Source: JANQEA01 sp964530075 (lineage in GTDB: Bacteria; Bipolaricaulota; Bipolaricaulia; UBA7950; UBA9294). From it: a DNA stretch of 60,655 bases. The notes below the pieces were generated by a model. That model saw only the letters and a program-made list of their open reading frames with translations. It had not been told where the DNA came from and made no database searches. Shown piece by piece: positions 39,830 through 48,715 of the stretch (position 1 is the first letter of the stretch; every line of letters begins with the position of its first letter). Location of the stretch: positions 1-60,655 of the forward strand of contig CAZGXU010000006.1 of the NCBI GenBank assembly GCA_964530075.1, given 5' to 3'. Position numbers and translations under genes: made by a program.

Positions 39830-40140
39830 CGATGCCGAAACCGGCGAGGAGCTCCTCGGCGATCGTCCTGTCTCGTCCCGAGCGTAGAACGCGCGGATCT
39901 TCTTTTGATGTCGGGCTTCTCGATCCCCCCTGCGGCGTCCCCCGCGCGGTGCTCGTCGGCCTGTGCGGGCCCCGGACGCGGTCCCCGATGGAAGACCTCC
40001 TCGAAGTCCCCTCTCGAGGGCGACGGCGATCGGGATCGCCCGTCCGCCGTTCGTCAGGTAGCGGTCGATCAGCTCGGTGTGCGCTTCGGCCGGAAGACCC
40101 TCATCGAAAGACCCTCGCAGTCCCGTCCCACCTCCCGGTG
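39830..40140 (-). pseudogene. Decayed thioredoxin-family gene (frameshifted)
   Basis: Minus strand. Pieces of one thioredoxin-like protein appear in order in different frames: EAHTELIDRYLTNGGRAIP (about 40030-40087), DFEEVFHRGPRPGPAQ (about 39961-40008), IRAFYARDETGR (about 39863-39898) and TIAEELLAGFGIAARLG (about 39817-39867). YLTNGGRxIP followed by GPRPxxAQ is characteristic of a bacterial thioredoxin-like family. At least two frameshifts are needed, and the N-terminal half with the redox site is missing next to the permease stop. It is a dead remnant behind the NatAB-like operon. Confidence 0.65.
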
Positions 40141-40146
40141 ACCCCT

Positions 40147-41010
40147 CTACGAGCCCCGCACCCCCCACCGCCACAGCTCTCGGAGGGACGCCGACTTCCC
40201 GGTCATCAGCATCCCGACTTCGAAGACCTTGGTGGCGAACCGCATCATCAACACGGTGCCGACGGCGAGCGAGAGCAAGCTCAGCCCCATCTCCCACGCC
40301 GGAACGAACTTCGTCCCCTCGGAGATCGTGGGCGTCGCGCCGATGCGAAGAAGCATCACGCCGGGCGTGAACGGCGGGATGAATCCGGCGATGCGGACGA
40401 GCAGCGAGTCCGGCTTCTGGATGATCAGCGCGGCGAACATCATCGGGACGTACGGGACGATGCCGGCCAATCCGATCGCGCCGCCGGAGTGGATGTCCTT
40501 GATCGCCGCGCCGACGGTGGCGTAGATGGAGGCGATGAACAGGTACCCGAGGCAGAAGTACAGGGGGTACGTCACCCAGTGCGCCAGGGAGAGCGACGCC
40601 AGGGAGAGGGGGAGGAAACGCCCCGCCACGAAGTAGGCGGTCGCCGCCCACGCGATCACCTGGATGAGGCCAGCGAGGCCGAGACCGATCACCTTCCCGG
40701 CCATCAGGTCCCACGCGGAGACGCTCGAGAGCATCATCTCGACGACGCGGCTCTGTTTCTCCTTCATGACGCCGTACATCGTCATCACCCCGGAGATGAA
40801 GGCGCCGATGAACAGGATCAGCGCGAGGAAGAGGCCGATGATGAACGGCGGCGGCGGCTCGGACGGAGTCGACACCTCCCCCTCCATGGCCAAGGTGATG
40901 GCGAAGACGGCGACGCCGATGATCGCGGGGATAAAGACCGTCATGACCAGGAATTGCTTCGAGCGGATCGTCTGGGTGAACTCCCAGCGGATGACCTTCG
41001 CGAGTTTCAC
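40147..41010 (-). CDS. ABC-2 type exporter permease (NatB-like)
   Basis: 287 residues, GTG start overlapping the ATPase stop by 4 bases. N-terminal VIRWEFTQTIRSKQFLVMTVFIPAI is the usual opening of NatB/ABC-2 permeases. Six membrane segments are visible, for example FIIGLFLALILFIGAFISGV and YPLYFCLGYLFIASIYATVG. The cytoplasmic motif GVMKEKQSRVVEMMLSSVSA is typical of the Na+/antibiotic exporter family. The substrate is unknown. It is slightly shorter than NatB because the large extracytoplasmic loop is short. Confidence 0.9.
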   Translation of the reverse strand: MKLAKVIRWEFTQTIRSKQFLVMTVFIPAIIGVAVFAITLAMEGEVSTPSEPPPPFIIGLFLALILFIGAFISGVMTMYGVMKEKQSRVVEMMLSSVSAWDLMAGKVIGLGLAGLIQVIAWAATAYFVAGRFLPLSLASLSLAHWVTYPLYFCLGYLFIASIYATVGAAIKDIHSGGAIGLAGIVPYVPMMFAALIIQKPDSLLVRIAGFIPPFTPGVMLLRIGATPTISEGTKFVPAWEMGLSLLSLAVGTVLMMRFATKVFEVGMLMTGKSASLRELWRWGVRGS

Positions 41011-41921
41011 GCGTCGCCTCCTTCGATCGTCCGGATGAAAAGGTCGTGCAGCGGAGGTCGATCCACGTGGAGCGCGAGGATCTCGATCGTTTCGGGCAGA
41101 CAGCGGATCAGCGCGTCGGGCTCCGTCCCCGGCAGGAGCGTGAACGCGGCGCGGCCCGATCCGAGGCGCAGGTCCGCGATGCCTTCGATCGACCGGAGCG
41201 ATGTCCCGTCGCCGGCGAATCGGAGGAGGACCGCGTGTTCGCCGTGCGCCTCCTTGATCTCTTCAAGCCCTCCGTACAGGACGCGGCGGCCGCGGTGGAT
41301 GAGGAAGATGCGGTCGCACAGCTCCTCGACGCGGTTCATCTGGTGCGAGGAGAGGAGGACGGCCGCTCCGTCCTCGCGGAGTCGATGGATGACCTCCTTG
41401 AGCAGATCCTGATTGACCGGATCGAGGCCGGCGAACGGCTCGTCGAGGACGACGAACTGCGGCCGGTGGACGATCGCGGCGATGAACTGAACCTTCTGTT
41501 GCATCCCCTTGGAGAGCTTCTCGATCTTCTTCAACGACCAGTCGCCGAGGTCGAACCGGCCGAGCCATTCGCGAGCCCGGTCGCGGGCATCGGCGCGGGC
41601 GAGGCCTTTCAGTTCGCCGAAGTAGACGAGCAGATCGAGGACGCGCGCATCGCCGTACAAGCCGCGTTCCTCCGGAAGATACCCGGTGTGCTCTTTCGGA
41701 GCCATGGGCGCCGGGTCGGCCGCCCCGAATCGGATCTCGCCGCGATCGGGGCGGAGGATCCCGAGGATCATCCGGAGGGTCGTCGTCTTCCCCGCGCCGT
41801 TCGGGCCGAGAAACCCGAGGATCTCCCCGCGCTCGACGCAGAAGGAGACGTCGTCGACCGCGCGGACGGACTCGAACGTCTTGCTGACGCCCTCGACGCG
41901 CAATAGCTCGCTCCTGTTCAA
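41007..41921 (-). CDS. ABC exporter ATP-binding protein (NatA-like)
   Basis: 304 residues, TTG start with ribosome site GAGGAGGG. Walker A GPNGAGKTTTLRM, Q loop region EERGLYGD, signature LSKGMQQKVQ (the variant typical of NatA-type ATPases), Walker B FVVLDEPFAGLDP, and H-loop SSHQMNRVE. The C-terminal 80 residues are a regulatory domain. It pairs with the permease downstream. A TACAAT element lies at 41951-41956. Confidence 0.93.
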   Translation of the reverse strand: MNRSELLRVEGVSKTFESVRAVDDVSFCVERGEILGFLGPNGAGKTTTLRMILGILRPDRGEIRFGAADPAPMAPKEHTGYLPEERGLYGDARVLDLLVYFGELKGLARADARDRAREWLGRFDLGDWSLKKIEKLSKGMQQKVQFIAAIVHRPQFVVLDEPFAGLDPVNQDLLKEVIHRLREDGAAVLLSSHQMNRVEELCDRIFLIHRGRRVLYGGLEEIKEAHGEHAVLLRFAGDGTSLRSIEGIADLRLGSGRAAFTLLPGTEPDALIRCLPETIEILALHVDRPPLHDLFIRTIEGGDA

Positions 41922-41950
41922 CGATCGTCCCTCCTCTCAGGAAGCCGGCG

Positions 41951-41956
41951 GATTGT
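41951..41956 (-). promoter_or_regulatory. -10-like element upstream of the NatA-like gene
   Basis: Minus strand TACAAT, 30 bases before the start codon, identical to the element at 32170-32175. No convincing -35 at 16-18 bp. Confidence 0.35.
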
Positions 41957-42086
41957 ACCGACGCCATGCCATTCGATCATGCCTCCGTCACAGCCTCGTG
42001 TCGGGAAGCGGCTCGACCGGCCCGGCCGTCGAGGCACAGGCACGACGGCGAGGGGCCCCGTCCCCTCGTGGAAGAGGTGGGGGGCG

Positions 42087-42764
42087 TCAGTCGTCCGCCC
42101 CGGGGCGTCGGGCCCTCCGGCGGGCGTAGTTGCGCCGGGCCTTGGCCCGGTTGCCGCAGCTGCTCATGTCGCACCATCGACGGCTGCGGTTCCGGCTTCG
42201 GTCGATGAACAGCCAGCCGCACGTCTCGTCGGCGCACTGGCGGATGCGCTGAAGCGATTCCGAAGTGAGGAGCGCGACGGCGGACCGGGCGAGCTCCCAG
42301 ACCGGACCTTCGAGGTCGCGACCGCTCCCCGCGTCGAGGGCCCAAGCGAATCCGTCTTTGCGAGGTGCCAAGCGGGAATGAGCGTTCGCCCTGCGGGCCG
42401 AAGCCGTGATCGCGGTCAGATCCTCCCTGTCCGGTGGCTCGCCGGAGACCGCGGCGACGAGGATCCGGTACAGGCTCGCTCGAAACGAACGCGCCCTGCG
42501 AAGGACCCGCTCGGCCGCATCCGGGCGCTTCGACGCCTCCTCCTTCAGGGATGAGAGCCGCGGGCCGTCGAGGAGACCCGCCTCCTCGGCCCATTCCAGA
42601 AGGTCGCCGTAGGACTCCAGCCGGTCGGTGGGGGCATCACCGAGCCACTCATCGACCGTGTTGACGAAGTCGACGCTCGGATCTCCGCCGAGGAAAGCGA
42701 AACGGGCGCGCGCGGGATCCGCCTCCTTCGGCGCATCGCTCATCCTGGAACTCGCCGCCTTCAT
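42087..42764 (-). CDS. CGNR zinc-finger transcriptional regulator (ABATE family)
   Basis: 225 residues. The N-terminal ABATE domain begins FAFLGGDPSVDFVNTVDEW. The C-terminal CGNR zinc finger reads CADETCGWLFIDRSRNRSRR then WCDMSSCGNRAKARR, giving the C-x4-C...C-x4-C ligands. It is thought to bind DNA; targets are unknown. Start ATG at 42764 with GGAGG; a second ATG 21 bases later is possible. It is divergent from the QueG-like gene at 43004 and could control it through the inverted repeats in the shared 240-bp region (inference). Confidence 0.9.
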   Translation of the reverse strand: MKAASSRMSDAPKEADPARARFAFLGGDPSVDFVNTVDEWLGDAPTDRLESYGDLLEWAEEAGLLDGPRLSSLKEEASKRPDAAERVLRRARSFRASLYRILVAAVSGEPPDREDLTAITASARRANAHSRLAPRKDGFAWALDAGSGRDLEGPVWELARSAVALLTSESLQRIRQCADETCGWLFIDRSRNRSRRWCDMSSCGNRAKARRNYARRRARRPGADD

Positions 42765-42817
42765 GTCCGTCCTCCGGCCCGACCTGCGTTCGAGACTCCG
42801 CCTACTATCTGGACCCC

Positions 42818-42846
42818 ATTCTACCGAGCAGGGAGGCGGCTCCCAA
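42818..42846 (-). promoter_or_regulatory. Promoter of the CGNR regulator
   Basis: Minus strand TTGGGA (42841-42846), 17 bp spacer, TAGAAT (42818-42823). The predicted start is about 46 bases before the ATG. Confidence 0.55.
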
Positions 42847-42878
42847 GCGAGCGGTCGACGGGAGAACTAACCTACAAC

Positions 42879-42933
42879 ATTCATTTGACAGGTTTGAATG
42901 GTTCGAGTACTCTTACCCGGTGAACGAGAGTAC
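42879..42933 (+). promoter_or_regulatory. Promoter with two inverted repeats upstream of the QueG-like gene
   Basis: TTGACA (42885-42890), 17 bp, TACTCT (42908-42913). The -35 box is bracketed by an inverted repeat CATTCA (42879-42884)/TGAATG (42895-42900). The -10 is part of a second repeat GTACTCT (42907-42913)/AGAGTAC (42927-42933) that spans the predicted start site. Both repeats are placed where a repressor would block RNA polymerase. Confidence 0.6.
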
Positions 42934-43003
42934 GATAGTTAGCCGATCGGGCTGCGAGAGGCATGCACGTAAGACGAATGAGACCTGGACCGAGGAGGTT
43001 GCG

Positions 43004-43957
43004 ATGCGTCGAGGGGGTTCCGCGGAATCCGTTGTCGATCTGCTGAGCGAACACGGCTGGGCTGCGCGGTTCGTGCCGATCGGGCGGGTACTCGATGCCT
43101 GGAGCGAGTTGGAGGGGCGGCGCACGAGCGGGGAGCTCGACGGCGCGCTCTTCCGGGAGTACCTCGCTCCGCTCGGTGGGGCGATCGATTCGCCCCCGAA
43201 GGGGATGCGTTCCGTTCTGGTCGCGGCCGTCCCGGATCCGATGATTCGAATCCGATTCGCCTGGCGCGGCGGCGAGGTCCCCGTCACGGTCCCGCCGACG
43301 TACCTTCATTGGCGGGATCGCGACGGGGAGGTCGAGGGCGTCGTCGCAGCCGCGCTCGACGGAGCCGGGCATCGCGTCCAGCGGACCAACGTCCCGAAAA
43401 AACTCCTCGCGACCCGCAGCGGTCTGGCAAAATACGGCCGGAACAACATCACCTACGTCGAAGGGACAGGCAGCTATCACCGGTTGGTCGCTCTGCACAC
43501 CAGCGTTCCCTGCGCTGCGGACCCGTGGCGGGAGCCGGAGATGATGTCCGCGTGCGAGGAGTGCCGTGCCTGCCTCGAGAGCTGCCCGACCGGCGCGATC
43601 GCGGGAGAACGGTTCCTCTTACAGGCCGAGCGGTGCCTCACGTTCTGGAACGAGAAGCCGGCCGACGTTCCCTTTCCGGAGGGGCTCGACCCGAGTTGCC
43701 ACAACCAGCTGGTCGGGTGCATGCGCTGTCAGGCGGTCTGTCCGGCGAACGCCGGGCACCTCACGATCGAGGAGGCCGATCCGACGTTCACCGAGGAGGA
43801 GACGGCCGCGTTCCTCCGCGGCGCCGCGGCCGACGAACTCACAGCGGAGACGATCGACAAGCTGAGGGAGCACGACCTCCTCGACTACCTGGAGGTCTTC
43901 CCGCGGAACCTCAGAGCCCTTCTCCATCTTCCGTCGGCGGGACCGGCAATCGGGTGA
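43004..43957 (+). CDS. QueG-like 4Fe-4S double-cluster protein
   Basis: 317 residues from the ATG at 43004 (ribosome site GAGGAGG). It contains the two-cluster domain of epoxyqueuosine reductase relatives: CEECRACLESCPTGAI (about 183) and CHNQLVGCMRCQAVCP (about 235-247). VPKKLLATRSGLAKYGRNNI is also QueG-like. It lacks the HEAT repeats and has a divergent N-terminus (LLSEHGWAARFVPIGRVLDA), so tRNA queuosine modification is not assured. Many such proteins are uncharacterised Fe-S/cobalamin oxidoreductases. It is monocistronic, with the CGNR regulator divergent. Confidence 0.82.
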   Translation: MRRGGSAESVVDLLSEHGWAARFVPIGRVLDAWSELEGRRTSGELDGALFREYLAPLGGAIDSPPKGMRSVLVAAVPDPMIRIRFAWRGGEVPVTVPPTYLHWRDRDGEVEGVVAAALDGAGHRVQRTNVPKKLLATRSGLAKYGRNNITYVEGTGSYHRLVALHTSVPCAADPWREPEMMSACEECRACLESCPTGAIAGERFLLQAERCLTFWNEKPADVPFPEGLDPSCHNQLVGCMRCQAVCPANAGHLTIEEADPTFTEEETAAFLRGAAADELTAETIDKLREHDLLDYLEVFPRNLRALLHLPSAGPAIG

Positions 43958-44018
43958 CCGTGACGCTGCACGGAGGCGGTCCGGATTCAGCCGGGTGATG
44001 CGGGATCGGTTGGCCGAC

Positions 44019-45194
44019 CTACTTCGATCCGAGCGCGCGCCGGATCCGCTGGAGACCTTCGGTGAGCATCGTGCGGGGGCAGGCGAGGTTGAGCCGGACG
44101 AACCCCTCGCCGCCGGGCCCGAACATCGCGCCGTCGACGGTCGCCAGGCGCCCCTTCTCGAGGAGGAGCTCGTGGGGGTTCCCGTCGATCCCCGCTCCGC
44201 GGCAGTCCAGCCACGCGAGGTACGTCCCCTCGAGCGGCGTCATCGCGACGCCGGGCAGCTCCTCCCGGACGAACTCGGCGGCGACGTCGCGGTTCGCCCG
44301 GAGGTACTCGACCAGCTCGTCGAGCCACGGATCGCCGTCCCGGAAGGCGGCGACGGCGGCGATGTAGCCCATCACGCCGGGACCGGGGACCAGCCCCATC
44401 TTCGCTCCCTCGTACCGCGTCCGGAGCCGCGGATCGGAGATCACCGCGAACGCGAACGGGATCCCGGCGACGTTGAACGACTTGGCCGGCGACATCAGCG
44501 TGATCGTCCGTCGATCGATCTCCGGCGACAGCGACGCGATCGGGATGTGACGGTGTCCCTCGTAGACGAAGTCCGCGTGGATCTCGTCGGAGCAGAGGAT
44601 CAGGTCGCGCGCCTCGCAGATCTCGGCGAGCCGCTCCAGCTCCGGCTTCGTGTAGACGCGGCCGATCGGGTTGTGCGGGTTGCAGAAGATGAACAGGCGA
44701 CTTCGCCCGTCGATCGCACGTTCGAATCCGTCGAAGTCGATCTCGTACCGAAGGCCGTCGGAGCAGGCCATCTCGCTCAGCCGCCCTCGCAGGCCGACGT
44801 TCTTCGGGACGGAGAGGATCGGGAAGTAGACCGGCGGCGTGATCAGCACCCCGTCCCCGGGCCGCGTTACCGCGTGGGCGGCGAGGTGGAACCCGGTGTA
44901 CACGCTCGGAAGGAAGACGATCGCCTCGGCCTCGATCGACCAATCGAACCGGCGCTTCAGCCGGTCGACGATGATGCCGCGCAGCGCCGCCGGCTCGCTC
45001 GGGTAGCCGAAGATTCCGCGCTCCGTCCGCTCTCGGAGCGCCTCGATGATCGGGTCGGGACAGCGGAAGTCCATGTCCGCCACCCACATGGGCAGCACGT
45101 CTTCCGGATAGTAGGTCCACTTGATGGATTCGGTGCTGCGTCGGTCGACATGCTCTCGGAATCGGGCATTGTCAAACGTCGAATCGTCGTGCAT
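44019..45194 (-). CDS. MalY/PatB-family aminotransferase (cystathionine beta-lyase type)
   Basis: 391 residues, class I/II PLP enzyme. The PatB N-terminus (RRSTESIKWTYY, LPMWVADMDFRCPDPI), VYTGFHLAAHAVTRPGDGV, FCNPHNPIGRVYTKPEL, CSDEIHADFVYEG and the PLP lysine Lys238 in SPAKSFNVAG are all in order; C-terminal FVRLNLACPR binds the carboxylate. The likely reaction is C-S cleavage of cystathionine or cysteine. Ribosome site GGAGG. The family also includes regulators such as E. coli MalY, but nothing here points to that role. Confidence 0.92.
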   Translation of the reverse strand: MHDDSTFDNARFREHVDRRSTESIKWTYYPEDVLPMWVADMDFRCPDPIIEALRERTERGIFGYPSEPAALRGIIVDRLKRRFDWSIEAEAIVFLPSVYTGFHLAAHAVTRPGDGVLITPPVYFPILSVPKNVGLRGRLSEMACSDGLRYEIDFDGFERAIDGRSRLFIFCNPHNPIGRVYTKPELERLAEICEARDLILCSDEIHADFVYEGHRHIPIASLSPEIDRRTITLMSPAKSFNVAGIPFAFAVISDPRLRTRYEGAKMGLVPGPGVMGYIAAVAAFRDGDPWLDELVEYLRANRDVAAEFVREELPGVAMTPLEGTYLAWLDCRGAGIDGNPHELLLEKGRLATVDGAMFGPGGEGFVRLNLACPRTMLTEGLQRIRRALGSK

Positions 45195-45220
45195 GGCGCC
45201 TCCAGCGCAAGAGACGCCCC

Positions 45221-45249
45221 ATTCTCATGCATGAACCGTGCAAGCGCAA
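45221..45249 (-). promoter_or_regulatory. Promoter of the MalY/PatB-like gene
   Basis: Minus strand TTGCGC (45244-45249), 17 bp, GAGAAT (45221-45226). Weak match. Confidence 0.35.
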
Positions 45250-45284
45250 TGGGCGCGCCGCGTGCCGACGGACCATCAGTTCTA

Positions 45285-45333
45285 CATCAACAGGTGCAAA
45301 ACCCTTGAGTTGGAGCGAGAATCCATCTACTGT
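45285..45333 (+). promoter_or_regulatory. Conserved cassette promoter, copy 1
   Basis: TTGAGT (45305-45310), 17 bp, TACTGT (45328-45333). The 30 bases at 45285-45314 are 26/30 identical to those at 48716-48745, including CATCAAC, GGTGCAAA, CCTTG and GTTGGA blocks. The first GTG codon of the regulator is only 6 bases after the -10 box, implying a leaderless mRNA. Confidence 0.6.
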
Positions 45334-45339
45334 CTTCGA

Positions 45340-46293
45340 GTGACGAGACAATCGCTCGGAAGACTCGGAACGCTATGGATCGGACTCGGCCTTCTGGCAC
45401 TGCTCGGCGTGGGCGCATGCGTCGTGCGTTGGGACATCGGCCGACGATCCGGGTCGGAGTACGACGCCTTCACCAAACAGAACATCCAGTTGTCGAGGGT
45501 GTTCGCCCGCGCTGCCGACGCCTGGCTGGATCGCGGCAACGCAGACACCGTCGAGGAAGCTGCGGATCTCCTCTTGGTTGGAAGCGCTCAGTACGTGCGA
45601 ATCACCGTCGACAGCGTCATCGTTCTCGACAAACGACGGGCGAACGGCGCGGTCATGCCCCCGGATCTGACGGAGATCGATCGCCTGTCCGACGCGGATC
45701 CGTGGCATCGGCTTCGCGACGACGGACTGGACGTGGCGATTCCGATTGAACTCGCGGGGCTGGGAGAGCCGGACGAGGGCATCGTCCAGGTCGGATTCTC
45801 CGATGCGCAGGCCGATTCCCGACTGGCTCAATATCGCCGACTTGTCCTCTTCATGGCAGGAGGAAGCTGGTCCGCCTTGGCGCTCATGGCGGTCCTCGTC
45901 GGTCGGCTTCTGGCCCTTCGAAAGCGAATCGCAGGGGTGCAGAACGGCGGGATTCCACCGGATGGCATCATCCGCCGCGGAGGACCGGAAATCGACACGG
46001 CGAGCCGTACGGTACGGCTGAACGGTCAACCGGTCGATCTGACGCCGAAGACCTTCGAATTGCTCCTGTTTCTCGCGCGCAACGAGGGGAAGACGTACTC
46101 GGATGCCGAACTCCTTGAAGCGCTGTGGGCAGATGCGTCGTATGCGGCATCGAATGACGTCAAGCAGTGCATCTACCTGCTGCGCCGAAGGCTGGGCGCT
46201 GTATTCGAAGATCCCAAGCGCATCATCGTGAACATCAAGGGGTTCGGATACCGGTTGGAATCTCCGAATGAGACAACACTGAACGAGGACTGA
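45340..46293 (+). CDS. Membrane-anchored winged-helix regulator (ToxR-like), copy 1
   Basis: 317 residues. Transmembrane segment at about 8-28 (LWIGLGLLALLGVGACVV), extracytoplasmic domain of about 130 residues (SEYDAFTKQNIQLSRVFARA, LLVGSAQYVRITVDS), second transmembrane segment at about 168-190 (LVLFMAGGSWSALALMAVLV), then an OmpR/PhoB-type winged helix: GQPVDLTPKTFELLLFLARN, ELLEALWADASY, NDVKQCIYLLRRRLG, VNIKGFGYRLE. No receiver domain, so it would sense outside and bind DNA directly. The inverted topology (DNA-binding domain at the C-terminus) differs from ToxR. The beta-helix gene starts 49 bases after. A paralogue is at 48774-49700. Confidence 0.82.
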   Translation: MTRQSLGRLGTLWIGLGLLALLGVGACVVRWDIGRRSGSEYDAFTKQNIQLSRVFARAADAWLDRGNADTVEEAADLLLVGSAQYVRITVDSVIVLDKRRANGAVMPPDLTEIDRLSDADPWHRLRDDGLDVAIPIELAGLGEPDEGIVQVGFSDAQADSRLAQYRRLVLFMAGGSWSALALMAVLVGRLLALRKRIAGVQNGGIPPDGIIRRGGPEIDTASRTVRLNGQPVDLTPKTFELLLFLARNEGKTYSDAELLEALWADASYAASNDVKQCIYLLRRRLGAVFEDPKRIIVNIKGFGYRLESPNETTLNED

Positions 46294-46342
46294 TGGACAA
46301 CTGACTTCGACTGCGATTGAAATGGGCGGCGAAGGAGGCAGC

Positions 46343-48610
46343 ATGAACGCAACAAGACGACTCATGGCGGTCCTGCTCGTCCTCGCCCTGCTGGCGGCCG
46401 GGGTGGGGGCGATGGCACAAACGACCGCACAGGAGCAATTCGCGGCCGATGTGGCCGATCTGTTGGACCTGTTGGATCGCGCCCTGTACCTGGCGATGAC
46501 CGGTTTCTCCGCCTACGACCACGAGGACCAGCTTGTGGCCGCGCAGCGGCTGATCAACCTGTTGGAGGGTCCAACCGGCGCCGAGTACGCCACATCGGTG
46601 GGGGAGACCGAGGGGAGCGGCATGTTGCTCAATCCTGCTTTGGATCCGAGCTATGACTGGTCAGGTTTGGCAGAGCAGTCAAGCGGCTCCGAGATTTACG
46701 TCTGGCGTGATGCGGCGGTGAATACCTCGAGGTTTCTCAGACTCGCTCTCGACGCGGCCCTTGATGCACGGGACACGGCGTACAGCCTCCTCGGACCCGA
46801 AGACGCCTTCCGAACGGCCTATGCTTGCTTGGTCGCGGCACGCGGCGGCCTGGAGGACCCCTTCCTCCTCGCGGGGATCGCGGATCTAGCGGAGCTGTAC
46901 CCATCAAGCGCTCTGACGTCAGAAGCAGTCCAAGTCCGGGAGAATACATTGCAGGATCGACTACTGGGTGAACCCACCGGCGGTGTCATCCAGTTGGACG
47001 CCGGAATCTATCGGGACCGAGTCGTGATCACATGGGATGTCACGATCCAGGGGAGGTCTCCTGAGGAGACGATCCTTGAGGGCGTCGCCTGGGATGCCGT
47101 CTTGGCGGTCATTGCCGAGGAGCCGGTGCATCTCGTGTTGAAGGACCTTACGATCCGCGGCGGAGACAGTGGTGTGGCGTCGTGGGCCTACGACGAGGAC
47201 GCGTCCGTGAACCTAACGCTAGACAACGTCACGCTGGAAGAAAACGGAATCGGCGTCAACGCATCCACGCGAACGAGCCTGGATGCCACAGAGTGCCGTT
47301 TCGTGCACAACGAGCTGGGATTGGAGAGCAAGGCTCCCGGAAGCGAAATCCTCGTTCGTCTGACCGATTGTCTGTTCGATGGGAACGACAGTGCCCTGTC
47401 CGTGGGCGGGGAGCAAATGATCATGCTGAGCGCGTGCCGAATCCTCGACGGCACGGACGCAAGCGGCGACATCGTGATTCGGGGCTCTGCTCGATTGGAG
47501 ATGCGCGACTGCGAGCTTCATCGGATGACCGGCCGGGGAATCGTGCTCGCGGAAACGGCGTCGATGACGTTGATCGACAGCGTCATTGAGACCGCCTATG
47601 CGCACGCCATCGCCGTGGCGAGCACGAGCCCCGATGCATCCGGCCGCGTGGTGCAGGATTGCGGCATTTCCTTCGGATCCAGCGTTGGTGGCGGGACGGA
47701 TCTCCCGCTGGGAACGATCAGCGGCTACGGCAACACCATCACCGGCGGCGTGTGCCCGGTGACCCTGCGGTTTCTCACCGATCCGGCGCCCGATGAAGCG
47801 ACGGTCTCGGCCGGCCGATCGATTCAAACAGCGATCGGTTCCGTCGCGGACGGCGGGACTGTCTCGATCAACGAGGGCACCTATCATGAGAACCTCACGA
47901 TCACGAAACCGATCACGTTGACCGCGACGGGGACCGTCATCATCGTGCCCGTGGATCGCTCACGCCCGGTCATCGATGTCTCGTCGACATCGGATGTCAT
48001 CATTGAAGGGATCCACGTCGAGGACGCCGCGGTCGGGATCAGGGCCGCGCAGGCAAGTTGTCTACTCACAAACTGCCGCATCCAGTCAACCGCCGTCGGC
48101 GTGGACGTGGCCGCCTTCGAGGCGGACGACGTTCGCGTCGAGGCAACGACGTTTGCCGGGCAAGGTGTCGGGATCAAGACGCTTGGAGACGGACGGATCG
48201 AGATCGTGGACTGCACATTGCGGGAGCTTGCGACGGGTGTGCTAATCGGCGGCCTGACCTCAGTCGTCGTCCGGAACTCGGCTTTCGCGGACACGTTCGA
48301 GGGGATCGTGATGGCCGGCAGCGCAACGGCGACACTCTCGGGCAACACGATCGACGGCGCACGGCTCGGCATTCGTGTGAGCGATGTACCGAGCGGCCCG
48401 AAGGGCACCTTAAACATTGACTCCAATACGATTCGGAACTGCACGGAAGGGGCGATCAGTCTCTGCACAGACCTCGCGACGAACGACCTCGCGTTTACCG
48501 GGAAGCTCTCAGGAGCGGGCAACGTCGTGGAAGGCGGCATCGATGCCCTTTGCCCGTCCTGGTTCGCGTGGCCCGACGGATTTCTGACCGCTGAGCACCC
48601 CGCGGACTGA
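46343..48610 (+). CDS. Secreted right-handed parallel beta-helix protein (NosD/pectate-lyase-like), copy 1
   Basis: 755 residues. Signal peptide (RLMAVLLVLALLAAGVGAMAQ), a helical N-terminal domain of about 200 residues, then two beta-helix regions. Each opens with a GTYxENL-type strand (QLDAGIYRDRVVITWDVTIQ; SINEGTYHENLTITKPIT) and continues with PbH1 repeats (LDNVTLEENGIGVNASTRTS, LTNCRIQSTAVGVDVAAFE). Each ends with a similar module: ISGYGNTITGGVCPVTLRF and LSGAGNVVEGGIDALCP, followed by FLT. This is an internal duplication compared with copy 2. The start at 46343 has GAAGGAGG. Substrate or ligand unknown. Confidence 0.85.
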   Translation: MNATRRLMAVLLVLALLAAGVGAMAQTTAQEQFAADVADLLDLLDRALYLAMTGFSAYDHEDQLVAAQRLINLLEGPTGAEYATSVGETEGSGMLLNPALDPSYDWSGLAEQSSGSEIYVWRDAAVNTSRFLRLALDAALDARDTAYSLLGPEDAFRTAYACLVAARGGLEDPFLLAGIADLAELYPSSALTSEAVQVRENTLQDRLLGEPTGGVIQLDAGIYRDRVVITWDVTIQGRSPEETILEGVAWDAVLAVIAEEPVHLVLKDLTIRGGDSGVASWAYDEDASVNLTLDNVTLEENGIGVNASTRTSLDATECRFVHNELGLESKAPGSEILVRLTDCLFDGNDSALSVGGEQMIMLSACRILDGTDASGDIVIRGSARLEMRDCELHRMTGRGIVLAETASMTLIDSVIETAYAHAIAVASTSPDASGRVVQDCGISFGSSVGGGTDLPLGTISGYGNTITGGVCPVTLRFLTDPAPDEATVSAGRSIQTAIGSVADGGTVSINEGTYHENLTITKPITLTATGTVIIVPVDRSRPVIDVSSTSDVIIEGIHVEDAAVGIRAAQASCLLTNCRIQSTAVGVDVAAFEADDVRVEATTFAGQGVGIKTLGDGRIEIVDCTLRELATGVLIGGLTSVVVRNSAFADTFEGIVMAGSATATLSGNTIDGARLGIRVSDVPSGPKGTLNIDSNTIRNCTEGAISLCTDLATNDLAFTGKLSGAGNVVEGGIDALCPSWFAWPDGFLTAEHPAD

Positions 48611-48640
48611 TCGATCGAGCACCAAGGCGGATGGTTCACT

Positions 48641-48668
48641 GCGCGGGGAGCTTTTCGGAGCCCCGTGC
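48641..48668 (+). terminator. Hairpin after beta-helix gene 1
   Basis: GCGCGGGG and CCCCGTGC form an 8-bp stem with one G-U pair around a 12-base loop, 30 bases after the stop codon. It has no T tract. It separates the two cassettes. Confidence 0.4.
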
Positions 48669-48715
48669 GGCGTATCGTCAGGCAAGCTCTAGGATCTCGG
48701 TGTTCCTCAAATCCG

